Of a stretch of DNA of 64,000 nucleotides, positions 19,778 through 27,400 are shown in pieces. The stretch is from Pseudomonadota bacterium. Its GTDB lineage: Bacteria > Pseudomonadota > Gammaproteobacteria > Steroidobacterales > Steroidobacteraceae. Both the position numbers and the translations under genes were made by a program. The notes beneath the pieces were generated by a model, which saw only the letters and a program-made list of their open reading frames with translations, ran no database searches and was not told the DNA's origin. The first letter of the stretch is position 1. The number at the start of each line of letters is the position of its first letter. The stretch covers positions 3,679,716 to 3,743,715 of the forward strand of contig JBBCGI010000001.1 of the NCBI GenBank assembly GCA_037200975.1, in the 5' to 3' direction.

Positions 19778-21103
19778 GGAGTCTTTCAATACCTGCGACA
19801 GGATTCCGAACAGCTCCTCGATGTGTTTCGGCTCGATGATGAGCGCGGGCGAGAGCGCAATGATGTCGCCGGTCGTGCGAATCAGCAGGCCGCGCTCGAA
19901 GCACTTGAGATAGATGCCGAAGGCGCGCGCACCCGGGCTGCCCGCGATCGGATCCAGTTCGATGCCGGCGACCAGCCCGTAATTGCGGATGTCGATGACA
20001 TGCGGCAGACCGCGCAGCGCGTGCAACGCCTGCTCGAACACGACGCCGGTCTGCCTGGCGCGGGTCAGCAGCTTCTCGTTCTCGTAGATAGACAGCGTGG
20101 CCAGGCCGGCGGCGCAGGCCACCGGATGCGCCGAATACGTGTAGCCGTGGAACAGCTCGATGGCGCCCGGCGGCCCCTGCATGAACGTGTCGTAGATCTT
20201 CTTCGACGCCAGCACCGCGCCCATGGGAATGGCGCCATTGGTCAGCCCCTTCGCGCAGGTGATCAGGTCGGGCGTGACGCCGAATTCCTGCGCGGCGAAC
20301 GGCGAGCCGGTACGCCCGAAGCCTGTGATCACTTCGTCGAAGATGAGCAGGATGCCGTGTTTGTCGCAGATCTGGCGCAGCCGCTGCAGATACCCCTGCG
20401 GCGGCAACACGACGCCCGTGGACCCGGCGATCGGTTCGACGATGACGGCAGCAATGGTCGAGGCATCGTGCAGCGCGACCAGCCGCTCCAGATCGTCCGC
20501 CAGTTCGGCGCCGTGCGCCGGCAAGCCGCGCGAGAACGCGTTGCGCTTGAGATCGTGTGTGTGCGGCAGATGGTCGACGCCCGGGATCATCGCGCCCGGC
20601 CAGGCCTTGCGATTCGCCACCATGCCGCCGACGCTGATGCCACCGAAACCCACGCCATGGTAGCCGCGCTCGCGGCCTAACAACCGCACGCGCGCGGCGT
20701 CACCCTTCACGCGGTGCCAGGCCAGCGCGATCTTGAGCGCGGTGTCGACCGACTCCGAACCCGAGTTGGTGAAGAACACATGATCGAGCCCCGGCGGCGC
20801 GATCTTCACGATGGCGTTGGCGAGATCGAACGCCCCCGGATGCCCCATCTGGAAGGGCGGCGCGTAATCCATGACCTCGAGCTGGCGCGCGACGGCCTGG
20901 GTGATCTCCTTGCGGCCATGGCCCGCGTTCACGCACCACAGTCCCGCGACGCCGTCGAGAATGCGGCGGCCGTCGGGCGTTTCGTAGTACATGCCGGCAG
21001 CCTTCGCCAACATGCGCGGCTTGCCCTTGAACTGGCGGTTCGCCGTGAACGGCATCCAGTAGGCGTCGAGATCGGATGCTGTAGACGTAGGATTCGCGGC
21101 CAT
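19772..21103 (-). CDS. Class III omega-aminotransferase (beta-alanine/GABA/putrescine type)
   Basis: 443-residue PLP enzyme of the class III aminotransferase group. The PLP lysine is Lys285 (TCAKGLTNG), the cofactor Asp is in LLIFDEVITGFGR (about 252-264), and FTNSGSESVDTAL binds phosphate. Sequence character fits omega-amino acid:pyruvate transaminases (beta-alanine, GABA or putrescine donors) rather than ornithine or acetylornithine enzymes. It is divergent, over 44 nt, from a PuuR-like regulator and PuuC aldehyde dehydrogenase, which supports a polyamine/omega-amino acid role. Its TGA stop lies inside the right arm of the 57-bp inverted repeat. Confidence 0.88.
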   Translation of the reverse strand: MAANPTSTASDLDAYWMPFTANRQFKGKPRMLAKAAGMYYETPDGRRILDGVAGLWCVNAGHGRKEITQAVARQLEVMDYAPPFQMGHPGAFDLANAIVKIAPPGLDHVFFTNSGSESVDTALKIALAWHRVKGDAARVRLLGRERGYHGVGFGGISVGGMVANRKAWPGAMIPGVDHLPHTHDLKRNAFSRGLPAHGAELADDLERLVALHDASTIAAVIVEPIAGSTGVVLPPQGYLQRLRQICDKHGILLIFDEVITGFGRTGSPFAAQEFGVTPDLITCAKGLTNGAIPMGAVLASKKIYDTFMQGPPGAIELFHGYTYSAHPVACAAGLATLSIYENEKLLTRARQTGVVFEQALHALRGLPHVIDIRNYGLVAGIELDPIAGSPGARAFGIYLKCFERGLLIRTTGDIIALSPALIIEPKHIEELFGILSQVLKDSA

Positions 21104-21121
21104 TTTGTCGACTCCGGAAGT

Positions 21122-21147
21122 TGCCCGGGATCATAATCCTTAAACTT
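21122..21147. promoter_or_regulatory. Short divergent promoter/operator region
   Basis: The 44-bp gap between the aminotransferase and the regulator is the only space for both promoters. It contains an AT-rich, partly symmetric stretch (ATAATCC-TTA-AACTTAT, about 21133-21149) that stands out against the GC-rich surroundings and could be an autoregulatory operator. No consensus was matched. Confidence 0.3.
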
Positions 21148-21696
21148 ATGAGCATCGACGTCGGAGCGCGCCTCAAACACGTACGCGAAGTGCACGGCCT
21201 GTCGCAACGCGAACTGGCGCGCCGCGCGGGCGTCACGAATGGCCTCATTTCGCTGATAGAACAGAACCGCGTCAGCCCGTCGGTGGGCTCGCTCAAGAAA
21301 GTGCTCGATGGCGTGCCACTGTCGATGGCCGAATTCTTCACGCTCGACGTGACCAGCGCCCAGCAGGTGTTCTACGGCGCCGAAGAGCTGGTCGAGATCG
21401 GCGGTGAGGGCGCATCCCTGCGGCTCGTGGCCGCGCAGCGACCGGGCCGGCAGCTCACGGTGCTGCACGAGCGTTATGAGCCGGGTGCCGCGACGGGTGA
21501 GGACATGTTGTCCCACCGCGGCGAGGAGGGAGGCGTGGTGGTCCGCGGCACCGTGGAGCTCACGGTTGGCGGCCAGACGCGTGTGTTGGCGGCGGGCGAC
21601 GCGTACTACTTCGCCAGTGCGACGCCGCATCGTTTTCGCAATGTCGGCCGCGAGGTGTGTGAGATCATCTCGGCCTCCACCCCGCCGACGTTCTGA
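21148..21696 (+). CDS. puuR: XRE-cupin transcriptional regulator, PuuR-like
   Basis: 182-residue DNA-binding regulator. The N-terminal helix-turn-helix is clear (LKHVREVHGLSQRELARRAG, then LISLIEQNRVSPSVGSLKKV, about 8-55) and the C-terminal cupin domain (about 100-180) carries GEDMLSHRGEEGGVVVRG and HRFRNVG. This two-domain layout is that of PuuR, which represses putrescine catabolism genes and is relieved by putrescine. ATG 21148 is chosen because it begins the conserved IDVGARLKHVR region; a TTG at 21121 would add nine residues overlapping the promoter. It lies 8 nt before the PuuC gene and divergent from an aminotransferase. Confidence 0.82.
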   Translation: MSIDVGARLKHVREVHGLSQRELARRAGVTNGLISLIEQNRVSPSVGSLKKVLDGVPLSMAEFFTLDVTSAQQVFYGAEELVEIGGEGASLRLVAAQRPGRQLTVLHERYEPGAATGEDMLSHRGEEGGVVVRGTVELTVGGQTRVLAAGDAYYFASATPHRFRNVGREVCEIISASTPPTF

Positions 21697-21704
21697 AGAC
21701 ACGT

Positions 21705-23210
21705 ATGTCCGCAACTCCCGGTCTTTCCGCCGCCGATTGGCAGCAACGCGCCGCCGCGCTGCAGCCGCGCTCGCAGGTGTTCATCGACGGCCGCTTCGTG
21801 CCGGCCGCGAGCGGCGCCACGTTCGACAACATCAATCCGGCCACGGGTAAATCGCTGGGGCAGGTCGCGGCCGGCGAGCAGGTCGACATCGACCGCGCGG
21901 TGGCCAGCGCACGCGCCGCGTTCAAACGCGGCAGCTGGTCGCAGCAGCCGCCCAAGACGCGCAAGAAGGTACTCGCGAAGTTGGCCGATCTCATGCTGGT
22001 CCACAAGGACGAACTGGCATTGTTAGAGACATTGGACATGGGCAAACCCATCTCCGACAGTCTCGCCGTCGACATCCCTTCCGCCGCCAACTGCATCCGC
22101 TGGTATGCCGAAGCGGTCGACAAGATCTACGACGAAGTCGCGCCCACCGGGCCGAATGCGCTCGCCACGATCACGCGCGAGCCGATGGGTGTGGTCGGCG
22201 CCATCGTGCCGTGGAATTTCCCGCTGTTGATGGCCTCGTGGAAAATCGGCCCGGTGCTGGCCAGCGGCAATTCGCTGGTGCTCAAGCCTTCTGAGAAATC
22301 GCCGCTGACCGCGCTGCGTGTCGCCGAGCTCGCGGTTGAAGCGGGTATTCCGCCAGGCGTGTTCAACGTGGTGCCGGGCTTCGGGCACACCGCCGGCAAG
22401 GCGCTGGCACTGTCGATGGACGTCGACTGCATCGCGTTCACGGGCTCCACCGCCACCGGCAAGGCGGTCATGCAATACGCCGCGCAGTCGAACCTCAAGA
22501 AGGTCGGGCTCGAGTGCGGCGGCAAGTCACCCAACATCGTGCTGGCCGATTGCCCGGACATCGACAAGGCGGCCACCGCGGCGGCCTACGCGATTTTCTT
22601 CAACCAGGGCGAGATGTGTTCGGCCGGTTCGCGCCTGCTGGTCGAAGCGTCGATCAAGGACGCGATGCTGGAAAAAATCGCGGTAGTTGGACGCACGATG
22701 GTCCCGGGCGACCCGCTCGACCCGGCCACGAAGCTCGGCGCCATCGTCGATGAAACGCAGATGAAACGCGTGCTGTCGTTCATCGACGCGGGCCGTGACG
22801 ATGGCGCGCAGGTTGCGCTCGGCGGCAAACGCGTGCGCAGCGACAGCGGCGGGTTTTTCGTTGAGCCCACGGTGTTCGACGGCGTGAAGCCGGCCATGCG
22901 TATCGCGCGCGAAGAGATCTTCGGGCCGGTGCTGGCGACTATCTCCTTCAAGACTGTGGAAGAGGCGATCCAGATCGCCAACGACGTCGAGTACGGGCTG
23001 GCCGCGGCCGTGTGGACGCGCGACATCAACGTCGCACACCGCACCGCGCGGGCGTTGCGTGCCGGCACGGTCTACGTGAACTGCTACGACGCCGACGACA
23101 TCACCGTGCCGTTCGGCGGCTTCAAGCAGTCGGGTATCGGGCGCGACAAATCGCTGCACGCGTTCGACAAATACACCGAGCTCAAGACGACGTGGATCGA
23201 GCTGAGCTGA
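21705..23210 (+). CDS. puuC: Gamma-glutamyl-gamma-aminobutyraldehyde dehydrogenase PuuC
   Basis: 501-residue NAD(P)-dependent aldehyde dehydrogenase. Catalytic Cys305 (GEMCSAGSR) and general-base Glu270 (LECGGKSPN) are present, with the cofactor loop FTGSTATGK (about 246-254). The sequence fits PuuC/AldH, which oxidises gamma-glutamyl-gamma-aminobutyraldehyde in putrescine breakdown and also acts on related aminoaldehydes. It directly follows a PuuR-like regulator and completes, with PuuA, PuuB and PuuD at 40-44 kb, the glutamylated putrescine pathway. No nearby ribosome site is strong (GAAGACACGT before ATG). Confidence 0.88.
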   Translation: MSATPGLSAADWQQRAAALQPRSQVFIDGRFVPAASGATFDNINPATGKSLGQVAAGEQVDIDRAVASARAAFKRGSWSQQPPKTRKKVLAKLADLMLVHKDELALLETLDMGKPISDSLAVDIPSAANCIRWYAEAVDKIYDEVAPTGPNALATITREPMGVVGAIVPWNFPLLMASWKIGPVLASGNSLVLKPSEKSPLTALRVAELAVEAGIPPGVFNVVPGFGHTAGKALALSMDVDCIAFTGSTATGKAVMQYAAQSNLKKVGLECGGKSPNIVLADCPDIDKAATAAAYAIFFNQGEMCSAGSRLLVEASIKDAMLEKIAVVGRTMVPGDPLDPATKLGAIVDETQMKRVLSFIDAGRDDGAQVALGGKRVRSDSGGFFVEPTVFDGVKPAMRIAREEIFGPVLATISFKTVEEAIQIANDVEYGLAAAVWTRDINVAHRTARALRAGTVYVNCYDADDITVPFGGFKQSGIGRDKSLHAFDKYTELKTTWIELS

Positions 23211-24619
23211 CTATTTCTCCCGCTACGCCGCTGGCCTTCGTCGACATCGAAACGACGGGCGGCCATGCGGGGGTTCATCGCATCATCGATGTCGCCGTCA
23301 TCGGCATGACCGGCGATGCCGTGGACTTCGAATGGCAGAGCCTGGTGAATCCGGGCGTGTATGTACCCGCCGGCATCACCGCGCTCACCGGCATCGATAA
23401 CGACATGCTCGTCGACGCGCCGCGCTTCGAGGACATCGCCGCGGAGATTCGCAAACGCCTCTCCGGCCGCGTGTTCGTCGCGCACAACGTGCGCTTCGAC
23501 TACGGATTCATCCGCCGTGAATTCGCCCGCATGGAAACGCAGTGGCGCAGCCCGTCGATGTGCACGGTGCGATTGTCCCGCGCGTTGTATCCGCAGATGC
23601 CGCGGCACAACCTGGATGCAGTGATGGAACACCATGGCATCGCGATGGAGAGCCGCCACCGTGCCATGCCCGATGCGCAGGTCCTGCGCCTGTTCTGGGC
23701 CAAACTACGCGCGGCTTGGAGCACGGACGAATTGCAGGCGGCCATGGATCGCGCGTCGTTGCGCGCCATGCTGCCGGCGGCGCTGCCTGCCGATCTGGCG
23801 GACGACCTGCCGGAAACACCCGGCGTGTACCGGTTTTACGGCGTGCGGGAGCAGGGCGAGTCACTCTTATATATAGGCAAGGCCAATAACCTGCGGGAAC
23901 GGGTGCTCGATCATTTCCGCGGCGGCGCTGCCAGGGCATCGAAGTTTGCCGCGCAGGTGCGCCGGGTGGACTGGACGCAAACGGCCGGGGAACTGGGTGC
24001 ACTGCTGCTCGAGGCGCGCGAGATCCGCCAGATGCAGCCTGCATACAACCGGCCGCTGCGCGGCGGCGAGCGGCTCACGTGGTCGTTCGCCGATGCCGGG
24101 CCCCCGCAGCTGGTCGAACTGGATGCGCGGGTGCTGCGCTCTGGCGATGCATTCGGCATGTACCGCAGCGAACGCGACGCACGCCGGGCGCTCGAAGGCC
24201 TCGCGCGCGAACACCAGTGGTGCTTCAGGTTGTTAGGCCTGGAGAGCGGCGAGGGGTCGTGCCTCGGTTTTCAGACGGGCCGATGCAAGGGCGCCTGCGT
24301 GGGCAAGGAATCACTTGCCGTGCATCTGGCGCGCGTGAAGCTGGGCCTCATGCCGCTGCGCCTCAAACAATGGCCGTACGCGGGCCCGATGGTGCTGCGG
24401 GAAGGCGCCGCGGAACGTACGCAATACCACGTCATAGACGGCTGGCAGCATCTCGCCACGTTCGATGCCGATGACGCTGCCGCGTTGCCGTCCGCTCGCG
24501 ACTGGCAGCGTGTGGCGGAGCGGCTGGATTTCAACATGGACGGCTACCGGATTCTCACGCGACACCTGGCGGATGCGCGGCTGATGCCACTGCCGCGCGC
24601 GGACGACTCGTGGACGTAA
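23192..24619 (+). CDS. DnaQ-like exonuclease fused to a UvrC-like GIY-YIG nuclease
   Basis: About 475 residues. The N-terminal DEDDh exonuclease has Asp18/Glu20 (FVDIETTGG), Asp103 (NVRFDYGF), His156 and Asp161 (HRAMPDA). A GIY-YIG domain follows: GVYRFYG (211-217), YIGKANNLRERV (227-238) and Glu273 (LLLEAREIRQ). After it four cysteines (344, 357, 365, 369) are spaced C-X12-C-X7-C-X3-C, close to the iron-sulfur cluster of UvrC, in a UvrC-like CLGF..GRCKGAC string. DnaQ/UvrC-N fusions occur in other bacteria (for example Rv2191), with a suspected DNA-repair role. No ATG is available: GTG 23192 overlaps the puuC stop by 19 nt; CTG 23207 is possible. It overlaps the next gene by 10 nt. Confidence 0.85.
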   Translation: MDRAELTISPATPLAFVDIETTGGHAGVHRIIDVAVIGMTGDAVDFEWQSLVNPGVYVPAGITALTGIDNDMLVDAPRFEDIAAEIRKRLSGRVFVAHNVRFDYGFIRREFARMETQWRSPSMCTVRLSRALYPQMPRHNLDAVMEHHGIAMESRHRAMPDAQVLRLFWAKLRAAWSTDELQAAMDRASLRAMLPAALPADLADDLPETPGVYRFYGVREQGESLLYIGKANNLRERVLDHFRGGAARASKFAAQVRRVDWTQTAGELGALLLEAREIRQMQPAYNRPLRGGERLTWSFADAGPPQLVELDARVLRSGDAFGMYRSERDARRALEGLAREHQWCFRLLGLESGEGSCLGFQTGRCKGACVGKESLAVHLARVKLGLMPLRLKQWPYAGPMVLREGAAERTQYHVIDGWQHLATFDADDAAALPSARDWQRVAERLDFNMDGYRILTRHLADARLMPLPRADDSWT

Positions 24620-26796
24620 ACCCCACCACGTATCGTTTCGTGGCTTCGAGCCCGCGCGGGTTCGGCGATCTGCTCGCGGCCGAGCTGCGCACCTTCGGCG
24701 CCGCCGACGTGCGCGAACGGGCGCTGGGCGTGGAGTTCTCCGCGCCGCTTTCGGTGGCCTATCGCGCCTGCCTGGAATCGCGCGTAGCGAGCCGGGTGTT
24801 CCTGGTGGTCTCCGAGTTCAACGCGCCGACCGACGCCACGTTCTACGACGCGATTCGCGCGATCGACTGGCGCGCGCACATCGACCCCGCGCGCACGCTG
24901 GCCTGCGACTTCACCGGCAAACATCCCGAGATCACGCACACGCGTTTTGGCACGCTGCGCCTCAAGGACGGCATCTGCGATCAACTGCGCGATGCCACGG
25001 GATCGCGGCCCGACATCGCCACCGATCGTCCGGCAGTGCGCGTGCACGCGCACGCAAACGGGCCGAAGGTGACGGTATCCATCGACCTGTCCGGCGAAGG
25101 CCTGCATCGCCGCGGATATCGCGCGCAGGCCGGCGAAGCGCCGTTGCGCGAAAACCTCGCCGCGGGGATCCTGCTGCGCGCCGGATGGCCCGAGAAATCG
25201 AAAACCGCGGCGGAGTTTCTCGACCCGATGTGCGGCTCCGGCACGCTGGTCATCGAAGCCGCGATGATCGCGGCTCGTGTGGCGCCGAACGCGCGCCGGC
25301 AGTATTTCGGCTTCTTCGGCTGGGTCGGGCACGACCGGGCCGCGTGGGAAGCCGCCAAAGGCGACGTGCTGGCGCGCGAAGTGAAACCCACGCTGCGGCT
25401 GCGCGGCGTCGATGCGGATGCGCGTGTTCTCGCCGCGGCGCGTGAGAACGCCGCGCGCGCGGGATTGGGCGAGCTCATCACGTTCACGAGTGGCCAGCTG
25501 GCCGACGCCGCGCCGGCCGGCGAGGGCGCGGGTTTCCTAGCCACCAATCCGCCGTACGGTGTACGCCTCGAAGATCGCGATACGGCGCGGGCCCTGATGA
25601 AGCAGTTAGGCGAAGTGTTGCGCGCCCACTTCGGCGGCTGGGACGCGGCAGTGCTGGCGGGTTCGCCCGACGCGGGCCTCGAGCTGGGACTGCGCGCCGA
25701 GCGCGTCCACACGGTATTGAACGGCGCGATCGAATGCCGGCTGCTGCGGCTGCATGTCTCGGCGGCGAGCGAAAAGCAGATGCTGCACACCGGCCGCAAT
25801 GCGCGCATCGATGAATCGCTGGCGGAATCGCCTGGCTCGAAGATGTTCGGCAATCGCCTCGCCAAGAACATCAAGCAGTTGAAAAGCTGGGCGCAGCGCG
25901 AGCAGGTCGGTTGTTACCGTCTCTACGACGCCGACATGCCCGAGTACTCCTTCGCCATCGACCGCTACGCCGAATCCGGCAGCGGCGAAGTCTGGCTGTA
26001 CGTGCAGGAATACGCGGCGCCGAAAACGATCGAGGCCGAGGCCGTGCAGCGGCGGCGCAGTGAAGCGCTGGCCGCGTTGCCGGCCGCGACCGGAGTTCCG
26101 AACGACCGCATCCACCTGCGCCAGCGGCGCCGCACCGTGCGCGGCGAGCAGTACGAGAAGTTAGGCAGCGACGAGGATTACCATCTGGTCGAGGAAGGCG
26201 GCCTGAAGTTCTGGGTCAACTTTTCCGACTATCTCGACACGGGGCTGTTTCTGGATCATCGCATCACGCGGCAGCGGCTGGGTGCGGCTGCGCAAGGCAA
26301 ACGTTTCCTGAATCTGTTCGCCTACACCGGCAGCGCCACGGTGTACGCGGCCGCGGGCCGGGCGCGCTCCACCACCACCATCGACATGTCAGCGACTTAC
26401 CTCGATTGGGCCCAGCGCAATCTGGCAGTCAACGGCTTCTCCGGCGACCAGCATGAATTCATCCAGGGCGACTGCATCGCCTGGCTGGAACACGCCGTGG
26501 AAGAGCGCTATCTGTTCGACCTGGTTTTTCTCGATCCGCCCACGTTTTCCAACAGCAAACGCATGGAGGACATCCTCGATGTGCAGCGCGATCACGCGCT
26601 GTTGATAGATCGCTGCATGGCCTTGCTGGCCCCCGGCGGGAAGCTGGTCTTCTCGAACAACGCGCAGAAGTTCAAGCTGGACGGGATGCTCGGCGAGCGC
26701 TACAAAGTCACCGACATTTCGCGCGCGACGCTGCCGAAGGATTTCGAACGCAATCCGCGCATTCATCAGTGTTACGAACTGGAGTCACGATCATGA
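24610..26796 (+). CDS. rlmL: 23S rRNA methyltransferase RlmKL (G2445-N2 / G2069-N7)
   Basis: 728-residue bifunctional rRNA methyltransferase, the usual length for fused RlmKL. Order: THUMP RNA-binding domain (about 50-160), first methyltransferase (DPMCGSGTL at 205-213, catalytic NPPYG at 313-317) for N2 methylation of G2445, then a second methyltransferase (LNLFAYTGSAT near 566, DPPTFSNS near 642) for N7 methylation of G2069. It acts on the large ribosomal subunit during assembly. GTG 24610 overlaps the fusion nuclease by 10 nt; its own stop overlaps the OsmC start (ATGA). Confidence 0.95.
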   Translation: MDVNPTTYRFVASSPRGFGDLLAAELRTFGAADVRERALGVEFSAPLSVAYRACLESRVASRVFLVVSEFNAPTDATFYDAIRAIDWRAHIDPARTLACDFTGKHPEITHTRFGTLRLKDGICDQLRDATGSRPDIATDRPAVRVHAHANGPKVTVSIDLSGEGLHRRGYRAQAGEAPLRENLAAGILLRAGWPEKSKTAAEFLDPMCGSGTLVIEAAMIAARVAPNARRQYFGFFGWVGHDRAAWEAAKGDVLAREVKPTLRLRGVDADARVLAAARENAARAGLGELITFTSGQLADAAPAGEGAGFLATNPPYGVRLEDRDTARALMKQLGEVLRAHFGGWDAAVLAGSPDAGLELGLRAERVHTVLNGAIECRLLRLHVSAASEKQMLHTGRNARIDESLAESPGSKMFGNRLAKNIKQLKSWAQREQVGCYRLYDADMPEYSFAIDRYAESGSGEVWLYVQEYAAPKTIEAEAVQRRRSEALAALPAATGVPNDRIHLRQRRRTVRGEQYEKLGSDEDYHLVEEGGLKFWVNFSDYLDTGLFLDHRITRQRLGAAAQGKRFLNLFAYTGSATVYAAAGRARSTTTIDMSATYLDWAQRNLAVNGFSGDQHEFIQGDCIAWLEHAVEERYLFDLVFLDPPTFSNSKRMEDILDVQRDHALLIDRCMALLAPGGKLVFSNNAQKFKLDGMLGERYKVTDISRATLPKDFERNPRIHQCYELESRS

Positions 26797-27215
26797 TCAA
26801 GAAGGGTTCCGCCAGCTGGAAGGGTGGATTGAAAGATGGCGTCGGCGCGGTCTCCACGGAAACCGGCGTGCTCAAGAACGCGCCCTATGGTTTCAAGGCG
26901 CGTTTCGAGGACGGCCCGGGTACGAATCCCGAGGAGCTCATCGCCGCCGCGCACGCCGCGTGTTTCACGATGGCGCTGTCGGCCGGCCTCGGCAAGGATG
27001 GCTTCACGGCCGATTCCATCGAGACCTCGGCCGCCGTGCGGCTGGAGAAGGTGGGTGACGGCTTCGCCATCACGCACAGCGATCTCATCTGCATTGCCAA
27101 GGTGCCCAACATTTCCGAAGCGAAGTTCGCGGAGATCGCCGAGATCACCAAGTCAGGCTGCCCGGTGTCGAAGGTGCTGAACGCGAAGATCTCGCTGGTT
27201 GCCAAGCTCGGCTAA
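26793..27215 (+). CDS. OsmC-family peroxiredoxin
   Basis: 140-residue OsmC/Ohr-type thiol peroxidase that reduces organic hydroperoxides. The two redox cysteines are seen in AAHAACFTMAL (about 48-58) and TKSGCPVSKVL (about 122-132). The conserved start MIKKGSASWKG is that of the OsmC subgroup. ATG 26793 has GGAG at good spacing and overlaps the rlmL stop by 4 nt; an upstream start at 26769 is less likely. Coupling to RlmKL may be incidental. Confidence 0.92.
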   Translation: MIKKGSASWKGGLKDGVGAVSTETGVLKNAPYGFKARFEDGPGTNPEELIAAAHAACFTMALSAGLGKDGFTADSIETSAAVRLEKVGDGFAITHSDLICIAKVPNISEAKFAEIAEITKSGCPVSKVLNAKISLVAKLG

Positions 27216-27400
27216 CTACCGCCGGCAGGCGGCATCCATGCGGGATCCGGGGCTGGCGCCCGCCACCCGGCGGAGGGCGGCGCGCGGCTGGACACACGTC
27301 CGGGCGCGATTTTTCGCCTCTTAGGCCAAAAGTGGCGGTGCCGGCACCGGATGCGCCGCGCGTCGGGTACAGTACGCCTACATCCCGCAGAGGATTTTCC

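Noticed and set aside
27336-27349. Perfect 14-bp palindrome CGGTGCCGGCACCG upstream of the S9 peptidase, sharing 10 nt with the RAYT inverted repeat
   Set aside because: A 10-nt match of this composition is expected about once by chance in the window, and no repeat structure surrounds it.
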